A stretch of 42,032 bases of DNA from Thermoplasmatota archaeon (lineage in GTDB: Archaea; Thermoplasmatota; E2; DHVEG-1). The notes under the pieces are model-generated. The model had not been told where the DNA came from. It saw only the letters and a program-made list of their open reading frames with translations, and ran no database searches. Where the stretch lies: contig JAUWWG010000004.1 of NCBI GenBank assembly GCA_030616985.1, forward strand, positions 1 to 42,032, written 5' to 3'. This document shows, one piece after another, positions 9,278-17,688 of this stretch; position 1 is the first letter of the stretch; each line of letters opens with the position of its first letter. The translations under genes were made by a program, and so were the position numbers.

Positions 9278-9939
9278 TAAGACCTGCAATTGGTTGTATT
9301 GTTGAAGGTGAAGGTGAAAGAGTATCATTTAAAAAATTAATATACGGAATAAATGGCACAATAGTAAAACCAATTCATATATCAAAGGCCCAAGGAAATG
9401 GAGATATCACATCAAATTTAGAAGAAAAATTAACCGATTTAGCTGAAACCCATATGCCAATAACAATAATTGTTTGTTTAGATTATATTGATGCAAAAAA
9501 AAATAATCCTATTATTAAAACGTGTGAAGATTTGATTAAAGAACTTTCACAAAGGGCAACCAATTGGTTAAAATCAAAAAGAATAAAGGAATCTCAAAAA
9601 CCTAAACAGATATCGATTGTTACAATAATACCAAAATTAGAATGTTGGTATTTTGCTGACAGTACTTATATTAAAAGTAAATGTGAAGTCGACATATCAA
9701 CAATTAGTTTCCCAAAAAAAATAATAAATGCAGATGCAGATATTCGTTGTCCTCAAAAATTAATAAAAATTTTATTCCCAAGTAAAAAGATTAAAAGCCC
9801 CAAATTCGCTAAAGAAATCTTAACAAGCGGTGATCCTTCTGTGATGAGAGAGAATAGTAGATCTTTTAGAAAATTTTTTGATGAAGTAGAAAGTGCGAAA
9901 GTAAGGCATGATTCTTACCTTAAATTAAATTTTGGATAA
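9268..9939 (+). CDS. TOPRIM-like DUF4276-family partner protein
   Basis: GCIVEGEGERVSFKKL and IIVCLDYID acidic motifs, LECWYFAD; ATG at 9268 with GGAGGAG 9254-9260; overlaps ATPase end by 10 nt. Confidence 0.7.
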   Translation: MCIVRPAIGCIVEGEGERVSFKKLIYGINGTIVKPIHISKAQGNGDITSNLEEKLTDLAETHMPITIIVCLDYIDAKKNNPIIKTCEDLIKELSQRATNWLKSKRIKESQKPKQISIVTIIPKLECWYFADSTYIKSKCEVDISTISFPKKIINADADIRCPQKLIKILFPSKKIKSPKFAKEILTSGDPSVMRENSRSFRKFFDEVESAKVRHDSYLKLNFG

Positions 9940-10083
9940 TTTATACAAGTTTTCAAAAAATAAGGTTAATGGAACAAAATTATTTCGATGGGATTGTAAT
10001 CAGCATCCTCATTATGACGATAAGTGGTTTCCATTAAAACGTGTCGGGCTTTTAACTTTTGCAATATGTGCCCGCCTCAGGAT

Positions 10084-10791
10084 TTATTTGGTAATGGAAT
10101 CTGAATATAATACTGCATATTTTACACCTGTAAGAATAGCTTTATGTTCAGGGTATAATTTTGTTAATTCCTTAAAAGTATCAATATCAAATTTTCTAAA
10201 AAATTTATTGGATTGTAGTACACGTTTATCTTCAACACCATAACTTTTTATTTTTATATCTGGAATAAATGTTGGATCAAGATTTCTAATATTAGCGCTG
10301 ACTTTTTCAGTATCGATATTTTTTACATGTTTATATTTTCGTATCTCAGACTTAAAATATTCTGAAATTGCATTTAGACCAAGGATTCCAAGTATATCTT
10401 TATGTGTTCGAATTATGCGATGGTGATATTCACCATTTTTTGTTTTAATTACTTGTGTTGCACCAATAATTATTCGAAAACTTTTACTGTCAATGAGATT
10501 TTTTATATCTGTTGTCCGTATAATCTTTGTATCTCTCTTAATGATATTTATTAAAGGTTGTGATAGTGAACGGTATCGATCACTTTTCCATGAAGGCTTT
10601 TTCTGATGTCTTTCAAATAAAATTCCTTCATATTCCTGAAAGTTCTTTGTATACATTCCAACATTTTTATTTTTAAATATTTTAGCGATAGCCATTCCAC
10701 TAATAAAATCTGAGTAAGCTCCTGCATAACAATTTGTCAATGTTTTAGATTTTTCCAAATCTTCCCATTTTGGTTTTTTATTAGGTTGCAT
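10084..10791 (-). CDS. hypothetical protein of the integrated element
   Basis: 235-aa ORF divergent from the integrase; no family recognised. Confidence 0.65.
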   Translation of the reverse strand: MQPNKKPKWEDLEKSKTLTNCYAGAYSDFISGMAIAKIFKNKNVGMYTKNFQEYEGILFERHQKKPSWKSDRYRSLSQPLINIIKRDTKIIRTTDIKNLIDSKSFRIIIGATQVIKTKNGEYHHRIIRTHKDILGILGLNAISEYFKSEIRKYKHVKNIDTEKVSANIRNLDPTFIPDIKIKSYGVEDKRVLQSNKFFRKFDIDTFKELTKLYPEHKAILTGVKYAVLYSDSITK

Positions 10792-10857
10792 ATTTACACG
10801 ATCTTAATTTTATGTAAATAATTTGACTTATATAAACATATTTACATTCATGTAAAT
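10792..10857. promoter_or_regulatory. divergent promoter/operator with inverted repeats
   Basis: ATTTACAT-tc-ATGTAAAT 10840-10857 and ATTTACA...TGTAAAT 10792-10819 between divergent genes. Confidence 0.6.
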
Positions 10858-10867
10858 ATTGACATAA

Positions 10868-12241
10868 ATGAAAAACATTAATAAGCCTAAATTTAATAGC
10901 CTTTTGCCAAAAAATAACGAGGCAGGAGGCAATATACAAGAATGGAAAAGAGAAATGGTATTAGGCAGAAACAAAGTAACTATCTCAACCCCAAAAGGGG
11001 AGGATGGGGTGATAAGAAATAGTAAATTTCAAAATTATGATGTTGGCATTATCAAAAAGATAGACAGTAAAAAATTATTGTATCCGTTAACTGTAGATTT
11101 CAGCAGATATGAAACAAATGAAGAATTATACTGTGCGGTTAAGACATGGTGGATTGAAACAAAAAAGAAAGCGGAAAAAACAATAGATGTCAGGATTAGG
11201 ACAGCTCGACAATTTGAAAGACACCCGGTATTTCCAATCAATTGGTTGATATTTGATGAAAAACCAGAACAAGTGATAAATTTATTGATGTATCTTGAAA
11301 ATGTAGAGTACAAGGAAAAAGGAAAAGAGTTAGATGTAAATAATTACGGTGTAAATCACATTCATAACCTTTGGAAGACGATAAGAACATTTGCAGAAGC
11401 AAGAGGAGTAGATATTTCATATTGGCCGTATAAACCACCGGAAAGACCAGAGAACAAAGTAAAAATAATACCAATGCCCCCAATGGTAAACAAATTAATA
11501 CATCATAAATATGCAAAAGCTCAATATACGAATAAACTGATAAAAACAATACTGACCATAGGATTTCAATCAGGATTACGACCAGAGGAAATAATAATAT
11601 TAAAAGTGAAAAACATAGATTTTGAAAGTGGAACAGTTATAATAACAGAGCAAAAGAAAAGACATAGAAATCGACAGATAAGACTAGAAAAACCAGTGAT
11701 GTATAGTAGACAGCAAAACAGTTTGAAAAATTGGATATATATCTGGAGAAAAAAGAAGACAAATGATGATGGTTTTTTATTTTTAAAACCAAATGGAAAA
11801 CCATTTGAAACAGTAGCTGATCTCAGAGGCTTCCTAGCGGATTATGTAAAACCAGTATGGAATGATTTTTGTCCTAAGATAATGAGGGATTGGTACGCAA
11901 TAGCTAAGATGATACAGTATATGGAGAAAAATGGCTCTTGGCAGATAAGGAAGGTTAAAAATAAATTAGGACATAAGAAACAGGATACTACAGAGATATA
12001 TGTTGAATTTGCTGAAATGTACTATGAAAATTTTAAATTTGATTGGTTAAAATCTGTCCTTAAATTTCATCAGAATAGTAAACGAATGAAAAAATTGATG
12101 AAAGAGGATTACAGGTCGAGCCAAGAAAATTTAAGCAAACGAAAAAAATGGGCTGGCTTAATCAAATTCCCTTCTGTTGGAATTAATGCTCCCGACGGGA
12201 TTCGAACCCGTGTAGCCAGCTCGAAAGGCTGGAATGATTGA
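10868..12241 (+). CDS. tyrosine recombinase/integrase whose 3' end is antisense to tRNA-Glu
   Basis: SGLRPEEIIILKVKNIDFE (Arg box), LGHKKQDTTEIYVEF (His/Tyr region); C-terminus NAPDGIRTRVASSKGWND is the tRNA read in antisense. Confidence 0.85.
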   Translation: MKNINKPKFNSLLPKNNEAGGNIQEWKREMVLGRNKVTISTPKGEDGVIRNSKFQNYDVGIIKKIDSKKLLYPLTVDFSRYETNEELYCAVKTWWIETKKKAEKTIDVRIRTARQFERHPVFPINWLIFDEKPEQVINLLMYLENVEYKEKGKELDVNNYGVNHIHNLWKTIRTFAEARGVDISYWPYKPPERPENKVKIIPMPPMVNKLIHHKYAKAQYTNKLIKTILTIGFQSGLRPEEIIILKVKNIDFESGTVIITEQKKRHRNRQIRLEKPVMYSRQQNSLKNWIYIWRKKKTNDDGFLFLKPNGKPFETVADLRGFLADYVKPVWNDFCPKIMRDWYAIAKMIQYMEKNGSWQIRKVKNKLGHKKQDTTEIYVEFAEMYYENFKFDWLKSVLKFHQNSKRMKKLMKEDYRSSQENLSKRKKWAGLIKFPSVGINAPDGIRTRVASSKGWND

Positions 12242-12261
12242 CCGGACTACACCACGGGAGC
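12187..12261 (-). tRNA. tRNA-Glu (anticodon TTC)
   Basis: minus strand GCTCCCGTGGTGTAGTCCGGTCAATCATTCCAGCCTTTCGAGCTGG...GGGTTCGAATCCCGTCGGGAGCA; anticodon loop CTTTCGA. Confidence 0.92.
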
Positions 12262-12269
12262 AAATTGAG

Positions 12270-12341
12270 CAGCCCTGTCCAGATTCGAACTGGAGTCGCT
12301 GGCTCCAAAGGCCAGCATGTTAACCACTACACCACAGGGCC
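12270..12341 (-). tRNA. tRNA-Gln (anticodon TTG)
   Basis: minus strand GGCCCTGTGGTGTAGTGGTTAACATGCTGGCCTTTGGAGCCAGCGACTCCAGTTCGAATCTGGACAGGGCTG; loop CTTTGGA. Confidence 0.9.
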
Positions 12342-12466
12342 TAGATGTCATGAATGTAGCGGGGAGGATTGCAATAATCATATATAGCGTTTTGGATATT
12401 TCAATATTTTATTTCATGGAGTATCGTTGCTTGTCCAAAACATACTCTTTTTGCATACTTTTGTAT

Positions 12467-12580
12467 ATGAAACACAAACTTCGATTTATTGGCAACAGTT
12501 CGTTTTTGACAATCCCGAAATAAGTATGTGATTTATATAATTTTCAGCACGAAGATAAAACGAGCATCGAATCAATTTAG
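12467..12580 (+). pseudogene. decayed SpoVT/AbrB-domain gene
   Basis: MKHKLRFIGNSSFLTIPK* then frameshifted CDLYNFQHEDKTSIESI*; aligns with 34571-34678. Confidence 0.45.
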
Positions 12581-12694
12581 AGTAGTAAATTCAACTAAAT
12601 GCTGACATAATAAAGTGGACTGAGTCACATTTTAGAGTTATATCAAGTGGCCGGATCTAACTACTAGATTATGCCCCCCCAAAGCACCAGTGAA

Positions 12695-12767
12695 TAGTCC
12701 CATCCAGATTCAAACTGGAGTCGCTGGCTCCAAAGGACAGAATGATTGACCGCTACAACACGGGGCT
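12695..12767 (-). pseudogene. tRNA pseudogene, chimeric Glu-like 5' and Gln-like 3'
   Basis: 3' part CTTTGGAGCCAGCGACTCCAGTTTGAATCTGGA matches tRNA-Gln; 5' part GGTCAATCATTC matches tRNA-Glu; mismatched acceptor and anticodon stems. Confidence 0.7.
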
Positions 12768-12872
12768 ATATTGTTTTGATATGGCGATCAAGAAAAGAAT
12801 TTCCGCATCCAACCTTCAACTTGGTATATGTAACCCCTTTATATATTTCGATTCTTATTTCCATAGGAGGTA

Positions 12873-13358
12873 ATGTGTTTGATAGATGGGAAACTTCCAG
12901 ATAAAATTTCTAATATGCTGAAGAATCAAAAATTAGTAGTTGCAACAGCTGAATCTTGTACAGGTGGTCTTATAGCACATACATTGACAAATATTTCAGG
13001 TAGTTCAGAATATTTTGATAGAGGAATCGTTTCATATAGCAATAGGGCCAAAATGGAATTATTAGATGTTCCTGAAGATATGTTGAAAAAATATGGTGCC
13101 GTTAGCATGGAAGTGGCAAAGACTATGGCAAAAGGCGTTAGAATCAAATCAAATGTAGATATTGGTATATCTACTACTGGCATTGCTGGTCCTACAGGTG
13201 GTTCTAAAGAAAAGCCAGTAGGTCTGGTATTTATTGCTGTTTCAACGGAGAGAAACACAGTTGTTAAAAAATTTAATTTTTCAGGAGATAGATCACAGAA
13301 CAAAAAAAGCACCTGTGACGCAACACTTGACATGCTTCTAGATGTTCTGACCAGATGA
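12873..13358 (+). CDS. cinA: CinA C-terminal domain protein / nicotinamide-nucleotide amidohydrolase
   Basis: ATAESCTGGLIAHTLTNISGSSEYFDRGIVSYSNRAK, TTGIAGPTGGSKEKPVGLVFIA. Confidence 0.9.
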   Translation: MCLIDGKLPDKISNMLKNQKLVVATAESCTGGLIAHTLTNISGSSEYFDRGIVSYSNRAKMELLDVPEDMLKKYGAVSMEVAKTMAKGVRIKSNVDIGISTTGIAGPTGGSKEKPVGLVFIAVSTERNTVVKKFNFSGDRSQNKKSTCDATLDMLLDVLTR

Positions 13359-13370
13359 TGGTGATATCGA

Positions 13371-14417
13371 TTGTTGCACATAGATGGTTCATATGGTGAA
13401 GGCGGGGGACAGATTCTACGTACTGCCGTTGCACTTTCAGTTTTAACAAAAAAACCAGTTGAAATAACTAATATCCGTGCTAATCGATCAAATCCAGGAA
13501 TAAAACCACAGCATTATGCAGCCATAAAAATTATAGGGAAACTATGCAACGCAGAAACAAGCGGATTAAACATTGGGTCATCCAGTTTAACATTCTCACC
13601 TGGGGAAATCACAGGTGGGGAGTATAATTTTGATATAGGTACTGCAGGGAGTATCATGCTAGTTTTTCAGGCATGCATACTATGTTCAGTAAAGACAAAA
13701 ACACCAATAACACTACGAGTAATAGGTGGGACAGATATAAAATGGTCACCATCATGGGATTATTTCAAACATGTTTTTCTACCATTGATGAAAAAAATGG
13801 GATTACCAGTAAGTGCACATTTGATAAGACGGGGATATTATCCAAAAGGAGGGGGCGAAGTCGTGCTCACCATCCAACCATTCAAAAACATCCAGCCACT
13901 ACAACTAGATAAAAAACAGGAATTTACAACAGTTGAGGGTATTATCAATATTGCAAATCTTCCAGAACACGTAAGCAAAAGGATGAAGCACGCAGCAATA
14001 AAAACATTGCTCAAAAAAAACCTGGAAGCAGCATTAAAAATAGAAAAAGCTACATCACTCTCTGCAGGTACTGGAATGACTGTATGGACACAAACACACA
14101 ATGCTATTCTTGGTGCAACAGTTCTAGGGGAAAGAGGCTTGCCTGCCGAAAAAATTGGAGAAAATGTTTCAATAGAGCTCATCCGTGAAATCGAATCAGG
14201 TGCAACACTTGATACCCATGCCTTTGACCAGATACTACCATATATGGTCCTGGCAAGAGATAATGAACAGTCTTCATGTATTGTGAAAGAGATAAGTAAT
14301 CATGCGCAGACTAACATGTGGCTTATTCGCCAATTCTTCAATAACCAAGATATATTCCATATAGAAAATAAAGAAGATTTTAAGATCATTAGAGTTAAAG
14401 GAGTCGGCTATTTATAA
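13371..14417 (+). CDS. rtcA: RNA 3'-terminal phosphate cyclase
   Basis: DGSYGEGGGQILRTAVALS, RANRSNPGIKPQH, RRGYYPKGGGEV, HAFDQILPYMVLA. Confidence 0.93.
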   Translation: MLHIDGSYGEGGGQILRTAVALSVLTKKPVEITNIRANRSNPGIKPQHYAAIKIIGKLCNAETSGLNIGSSSLTFSPGEITGGEYNFDIGTAGSIMLVFQACILCSVKTKTPITLRVIGGTDIKWSPSWDYFKHVFLPLMKKMGLPVSAHLIRRGYYPKGGGEVVLTIQPFKNIQPLQLDKKQEFTTVEGIINIANLPEHVSKRMKHAAIKTLLKKNLEAALKIEKATSLSAGTGMTVWTQTHNAILGATVLGERGLPAEKIGENVSIELIREIESGATLDTHAFDQILPYMVLARDNEQSSCIVKEISNHAQTNMWLIRQFFNNQDIFHIENKEDFKIIRVKGVGYL

Positions 14418-14539
14418 AAGTGTTTTATGTGAAATATTGTGCATACAATGTGCCGGAAAAATTCTAGTACTGAAAAAAATTCGATGATTGACGTATTAAA
14501 ATACGGCATATTTATAAACCACTATGTAATAGTAATTTC

Positions 14540-14632
14540 TGAGTCGGAGGTCGAATTTATAACAATTAGGTTTACTTTTTAGTGCATAGACTCACCCACC
14601 CCCTAGACCTCCTACTTTCCTCCTATTTTTAT
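14540..14632 (+). ncRNA. candidate small RNA with pseudoknot-type pairings and anti-SD motifs
   Basis: TATA-like TTTATAAA 14511-14518; TGAGTC 14540-14545/GACTCA 14589-14594; GGAGGTC 14546-14552/GACCTCC 14606-14612; two CCTCCT motifs, then ATTTTTAT. Confidence 0.4.
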
Positions 14633-14738
14633 AATATTAAAAGGAATATTTACTAATTTGTGTTTTCAATAATTTTGTGCCATGAGATTGATGAAAAATT
14701 GAATGGCAACAGTGAAAATAAAACTAGCATCACAAATT

Positions 14739-15446
14739 TCATCTGTTTAACATATCAAGGGATTTTATCTTATTTCTAACAAGATGTATCGATATTGCCA
14801 CAAATATCAAAGCAACAAATAGACTTATTACCAATCCTACAATGTCAAGAGAAACGAGAAAATTATAGAATGCATGAACAAAAATTGCCAGTATAAAAAA
14901 TGGAAGTACCCGCAATATTGATTTTCTCCTGATAATTGTTTTTCCATACCCATATCCAGTTAATGCAGTTGCAGAGGCATGCAGCAGACATCCGCCAAAA
15001 CTTCTTATTATAATCAAAACAAGGAAAACAAATAGCCCTTCAGATAAAAAACACCAGCCATATAGCAAATTTTCTGTTGCCGAAAAACCTAGTCCCGCAA
15101 CTGCGCCATAAATAAGTCCATCCTCAAGTTCGTCAAGCTCTTTTTTAACCGTTTTAGTTCTTAGTGCAAGGGGTTTTGTCAATTCCTCAGCAAAAGGAGC
15201 GATAATTATTGCCGTTACAAGACCAAGAATATTACCATCATCAAAGGAAATAGCAAGAGAAATACCAAGGATCAACTCTAAGATTATCGAGGCGACTATA
15301 GCAATAGTTGCCCCCCATAAAAAACATACGATTATCGGTTTCCATTTCTCCCTATTGTACTTTTCTGTGTTTCTAATCCAAATTGCATATAGTATTGGAG
15401 GTAAAAACGCAAAGGAAAACAATAAAATCGTCTCTAATAAGTGCAC
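14739..15446 (-). CDS. PrsW-family intramembrane metalloprotease-like protein
   Basis: APFAEELTKPLALR, HASATALTGYGYG, FVHAFYNF and multiple TM segments. Confidence 0.75.
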   Translation of the reverse strand: MHLLETILLFSFAFLPPILYAIWIRNTEKYNREKWKPIIVCFLWGATIAIVASIILELILGISLAISFDDGNILGLVTAIIIAPFAEELTKPLALRTKTVKKELDELEDGLIYGAVAGLGFSATENLLYGWCFLSEGLFVFLVLIIIRSFGGCLLHASATALTGYGYGKTIIRRKSILRVLPFFILAIFVHAFYNFLVSLDIVGLVISLFVALIFVAISIHLVRNKIKSLDMLNR

Positions 15447-15577
15447 AACATAGGAAAACCAGTAATAGTTTATTTAGTTTTTACTTTCTTGAAATATAGT
15501 GTAGAGTCCGAAATTATTTCCCACTTTAAAAAATGTTGAGATAAGCATATAAGGACGGGAAAGATTTATCGCGATTT

Positions 15578-16354
15578 ATGAGAATCGCACATATATCCGA
15601 CATACATTGCAATTATGGTAGTGATTTCAACAGCAAGGTTTTCGATAGTGCCGTAAAACTTTTAAATAAAACTGATTCGGATCTAGTTTTTATCTCAGGA
15701 GATTTAACTACTTGGGGACTCCTTTCAGAATATAAGCTTGCTAAGGAAAAGTTAAAGGAGATAAATGGTAAAATCGTCATTGTCCCAGGGAACCATGATG
15801 AACGGAATCTTGGATACAAACTATTCCCTGAGTTTTTTGGCGATCCAAGTTTTATACACATATACAAGAATCTAAGTTTTGTCGGTCTGCCATCAAGCGA
15901 ACCGGATAAAGATGACGGAAGACTTGGGAGAAGAAGACACAGACTCATAGAAAGGGGGATAAAAAAAGGTAAAAAGCTTACAATTGTTGGGTTTCATCAT
16001 CATCTCATTCCAGTACCTAACTCAGGTAGAGAAAAAAACATCATTGAAGATGCTGGCGAAACTCTTGACATCATCTTAAAAAATGAAGTACCACTTGTTC
16101 TTATGGGACACAGACACGTCCCTTATGGTGTTAAAATTCATAAAACACTACTTGTGAATGCAGGTACTTTTTCTTGTAACAGAACCAGAGCGCATTTTGG
16201 ACACACCTTTAACATCATTGACATAGACAATGAGAACATTACAGTCACGGTTGTCGATATTACAAACAATAAACAGAAAAAAATGATTAAGTTTAATCTA
16301 GAGAATGGACATTATAAAAATAGATATTATAACCCAGACATCAGAATAGAGTAG
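15578..16354 (+). CDS. calcineurin-like metallophosphoesterase
   Basis: RIAHISDIHCNYG, FISGDLTTWG, VPGNHDERN, GHRHVPYG. Confidence 0.9.
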   Translation: MRIAHISDIHCNYGSDFNSKVFDSAVKLLNKTDSDLVFISGDLTTWGLLSEYKLAKEKLKEINGKIVIVPGNHDERNLGYKLFPEFFGDPSFIHIYKNLSFVGLPSSEPDKDDGRLGRRRHRLIERGIKKGKKLTIVGFHHHLIPVPNSGREKNIIEDAGETLDIILKNEVPLVLMGHRHVPYGVKIHKTLLVNAGTFSCNRTRAHFGHTFNIIDIDNENITVTVVDITNNKQKKMIKFNLENGHYKNRYYNPDIRIE

Positions 16355-16432
16355 CTGTTTTTTTCGTAATGCTTATTTACGGAAATTGCAATTCAGGTAT
16401 GAATATCACGTTAATTGAGATGGAGGTTCTCG

Positions 16433-17671
16433 TTGGATCCAACGTTATTGTTCATCGCAGGTGGTGCAGCTGCTATCGGTTTTTACATGGCATGGAGCAT
16501 CGGTGCAAATGATGTTGCCAATTCCATGGCTACTGCGGTAGGTGCAAAGGCAATCACTTTCAAGCAGGCAGTACTCATTGCAGGCATTCTAAATTTTGCC
16601 GGTGCCATACTTTTAGGCCCCCATGTTGCTGGAACAATCAAAGGCGGCATTGTAAAGAGCAGCATAATTGCAGATCCTCACACTTTACTACTGGGTTTTG
16701 TAGCATCACTTCTTGCAGCTGCATTGTGGGTAACTCTATCAACTTGGAGAGAACTACCAATTTCCACAACGCATTCAGTAATTGGTGCATTGATTGGCTT
16801 TGGCATAATTGCAGGAGGCGTATCCTCAATTGACTGGACAGTCATGGGAAAAGTTGCATCGAGTTGGGTACTTTCACCTGTTGTTGGTTGCATAATCGCT
16901 TTTTTTGTGTTTAAAATCATAGTAAAAACAATTTTTGCCAAAGACGAACCCGTGAAAGCTGCTAAGATTGTTGGTCCACTTGCTATTGGCGTTACTGCAT
17001 TTTTAATTGTTTCATCCCTATTTTTAAAAACCAAATTGAGTGAAATGAGCGGGGTATCGGATTTACCCCAGGTACTTTTAATTTCGACAGTTATTTCTGC
17101 GATTGCTTGTATAATAGCAACGGTTTTACTTAGAAATGTTGAAGCCAAATCTGTCGAAGATTATGCAACTGTTGAAGGTATTTTTAGGAAATTGCAAATT
17201 GTTACCTCATGTTATGTTGCATTTTCACATGGTGCAAATGATGTGGCCAATGCTATAGCCCCAGTTGCAGCAATTATTCCTCTGGCCAAAGGGGAAATGA
17301 GTTTAACTGCAGGAATTCCTACTGAACTATTGGCACTTGGTGGAATTGGGATAGCCTTGGGATGTATGACATGGGGACGCAGAGTCATGAAGACAGTAGG
17401 GGGAAGGATAACAAGTCTCACCAATACAAGAGGTTTTTCAGTAGATTTTGCAGCTGCTACAACAGTACTTGTGGCATCAAAATTAGGTCTCCCTATCTCC
17501 ACATCCCATACGGTTGTCGGGGCAGTCATTGGAGTTGGGCTTGCCAGAGGTTTGGAAGCCGTTGATTTAAGTATAATTAAAAAAATTGTTGTTTCATGGT
17601 TGCTTACAGTACCCATTGCTGCTGCCACATCAGCGGTAATTTTTATATGTTTAAGAGCGATAGTGGGATAA
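16433..17671 (+). CDS. PiT-family inorganic phosphate transporter
   Basis: two GANDVAN motifs; ISTTHSVIGA and ISTSHTVVGA; TTG at 16433 after ggaggt preferred to the listed 16415. Confidence 0.9.
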   Translation: MDPTLLFIAGGAAAIGFYMAWSIGANDVANSMATAVGAKAITFKQAVLIAGILNFAGAILLGPHVAGTIKGGIVKSSIIADPHTLLLGFVASLLAAALWVTLSTWRELPISTTHSVIGALIGFGIIAGGVSSIDWTVMGKVASSWVLSPVVGCIIAFFVFKIIVKTIFAKDEPVKAAKIVGPLAIGVTAFLIVSSLFLKTKLSEMSGVSDLPQVLLISTVISAIACIIATVLLRNVEAKSVEDYATVEGIFRKLQIVTSCYVAFSHGANDVANAIAPVAAIIPLAKGEMSLTAGIPTELLALGGIGIALGCMTWGRRVMKTVGGRITSLTNTRGFSVDFAAATTVLVASKLGLPISTSHTVVGAVIGVGLARGLEAVDLSIIKKIVVSWLLTVPIAAATSAVIFICLRAIVG

Positions 17672-17688
17672 GAAATAGGTGAGAAAAA

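Larger units (their letters stand above)
6255..12199. mobile_element. tRNA-Glu-integrated element with HUH Rep, ATPase/TOPRIM pair and tyrosine integrase
   Basis: 15-bp direct repeats AATGCTCCCGACGGG at 6255-6269 and 12185-12199, the second covering the 3' end of tRNA-Glu; integrase at the tRNA end. Confidence 0.82.

Noticed and set aside
9932-10243. 103-aa ORF after the TOPRIM-like gene
   Set aside because: Second half is antisense to the 10084-10791 gene and no family motif is visible; at most a gene remnant in 9932-10083.
12640-12680. GGCCGGATCTAACTACTAGATTATGCCCCCC, looks like the 5' half of another tRNA on the minus strand
   Set aside because: No matching 3' half or convincing cloverleaf; could be relic or chance.
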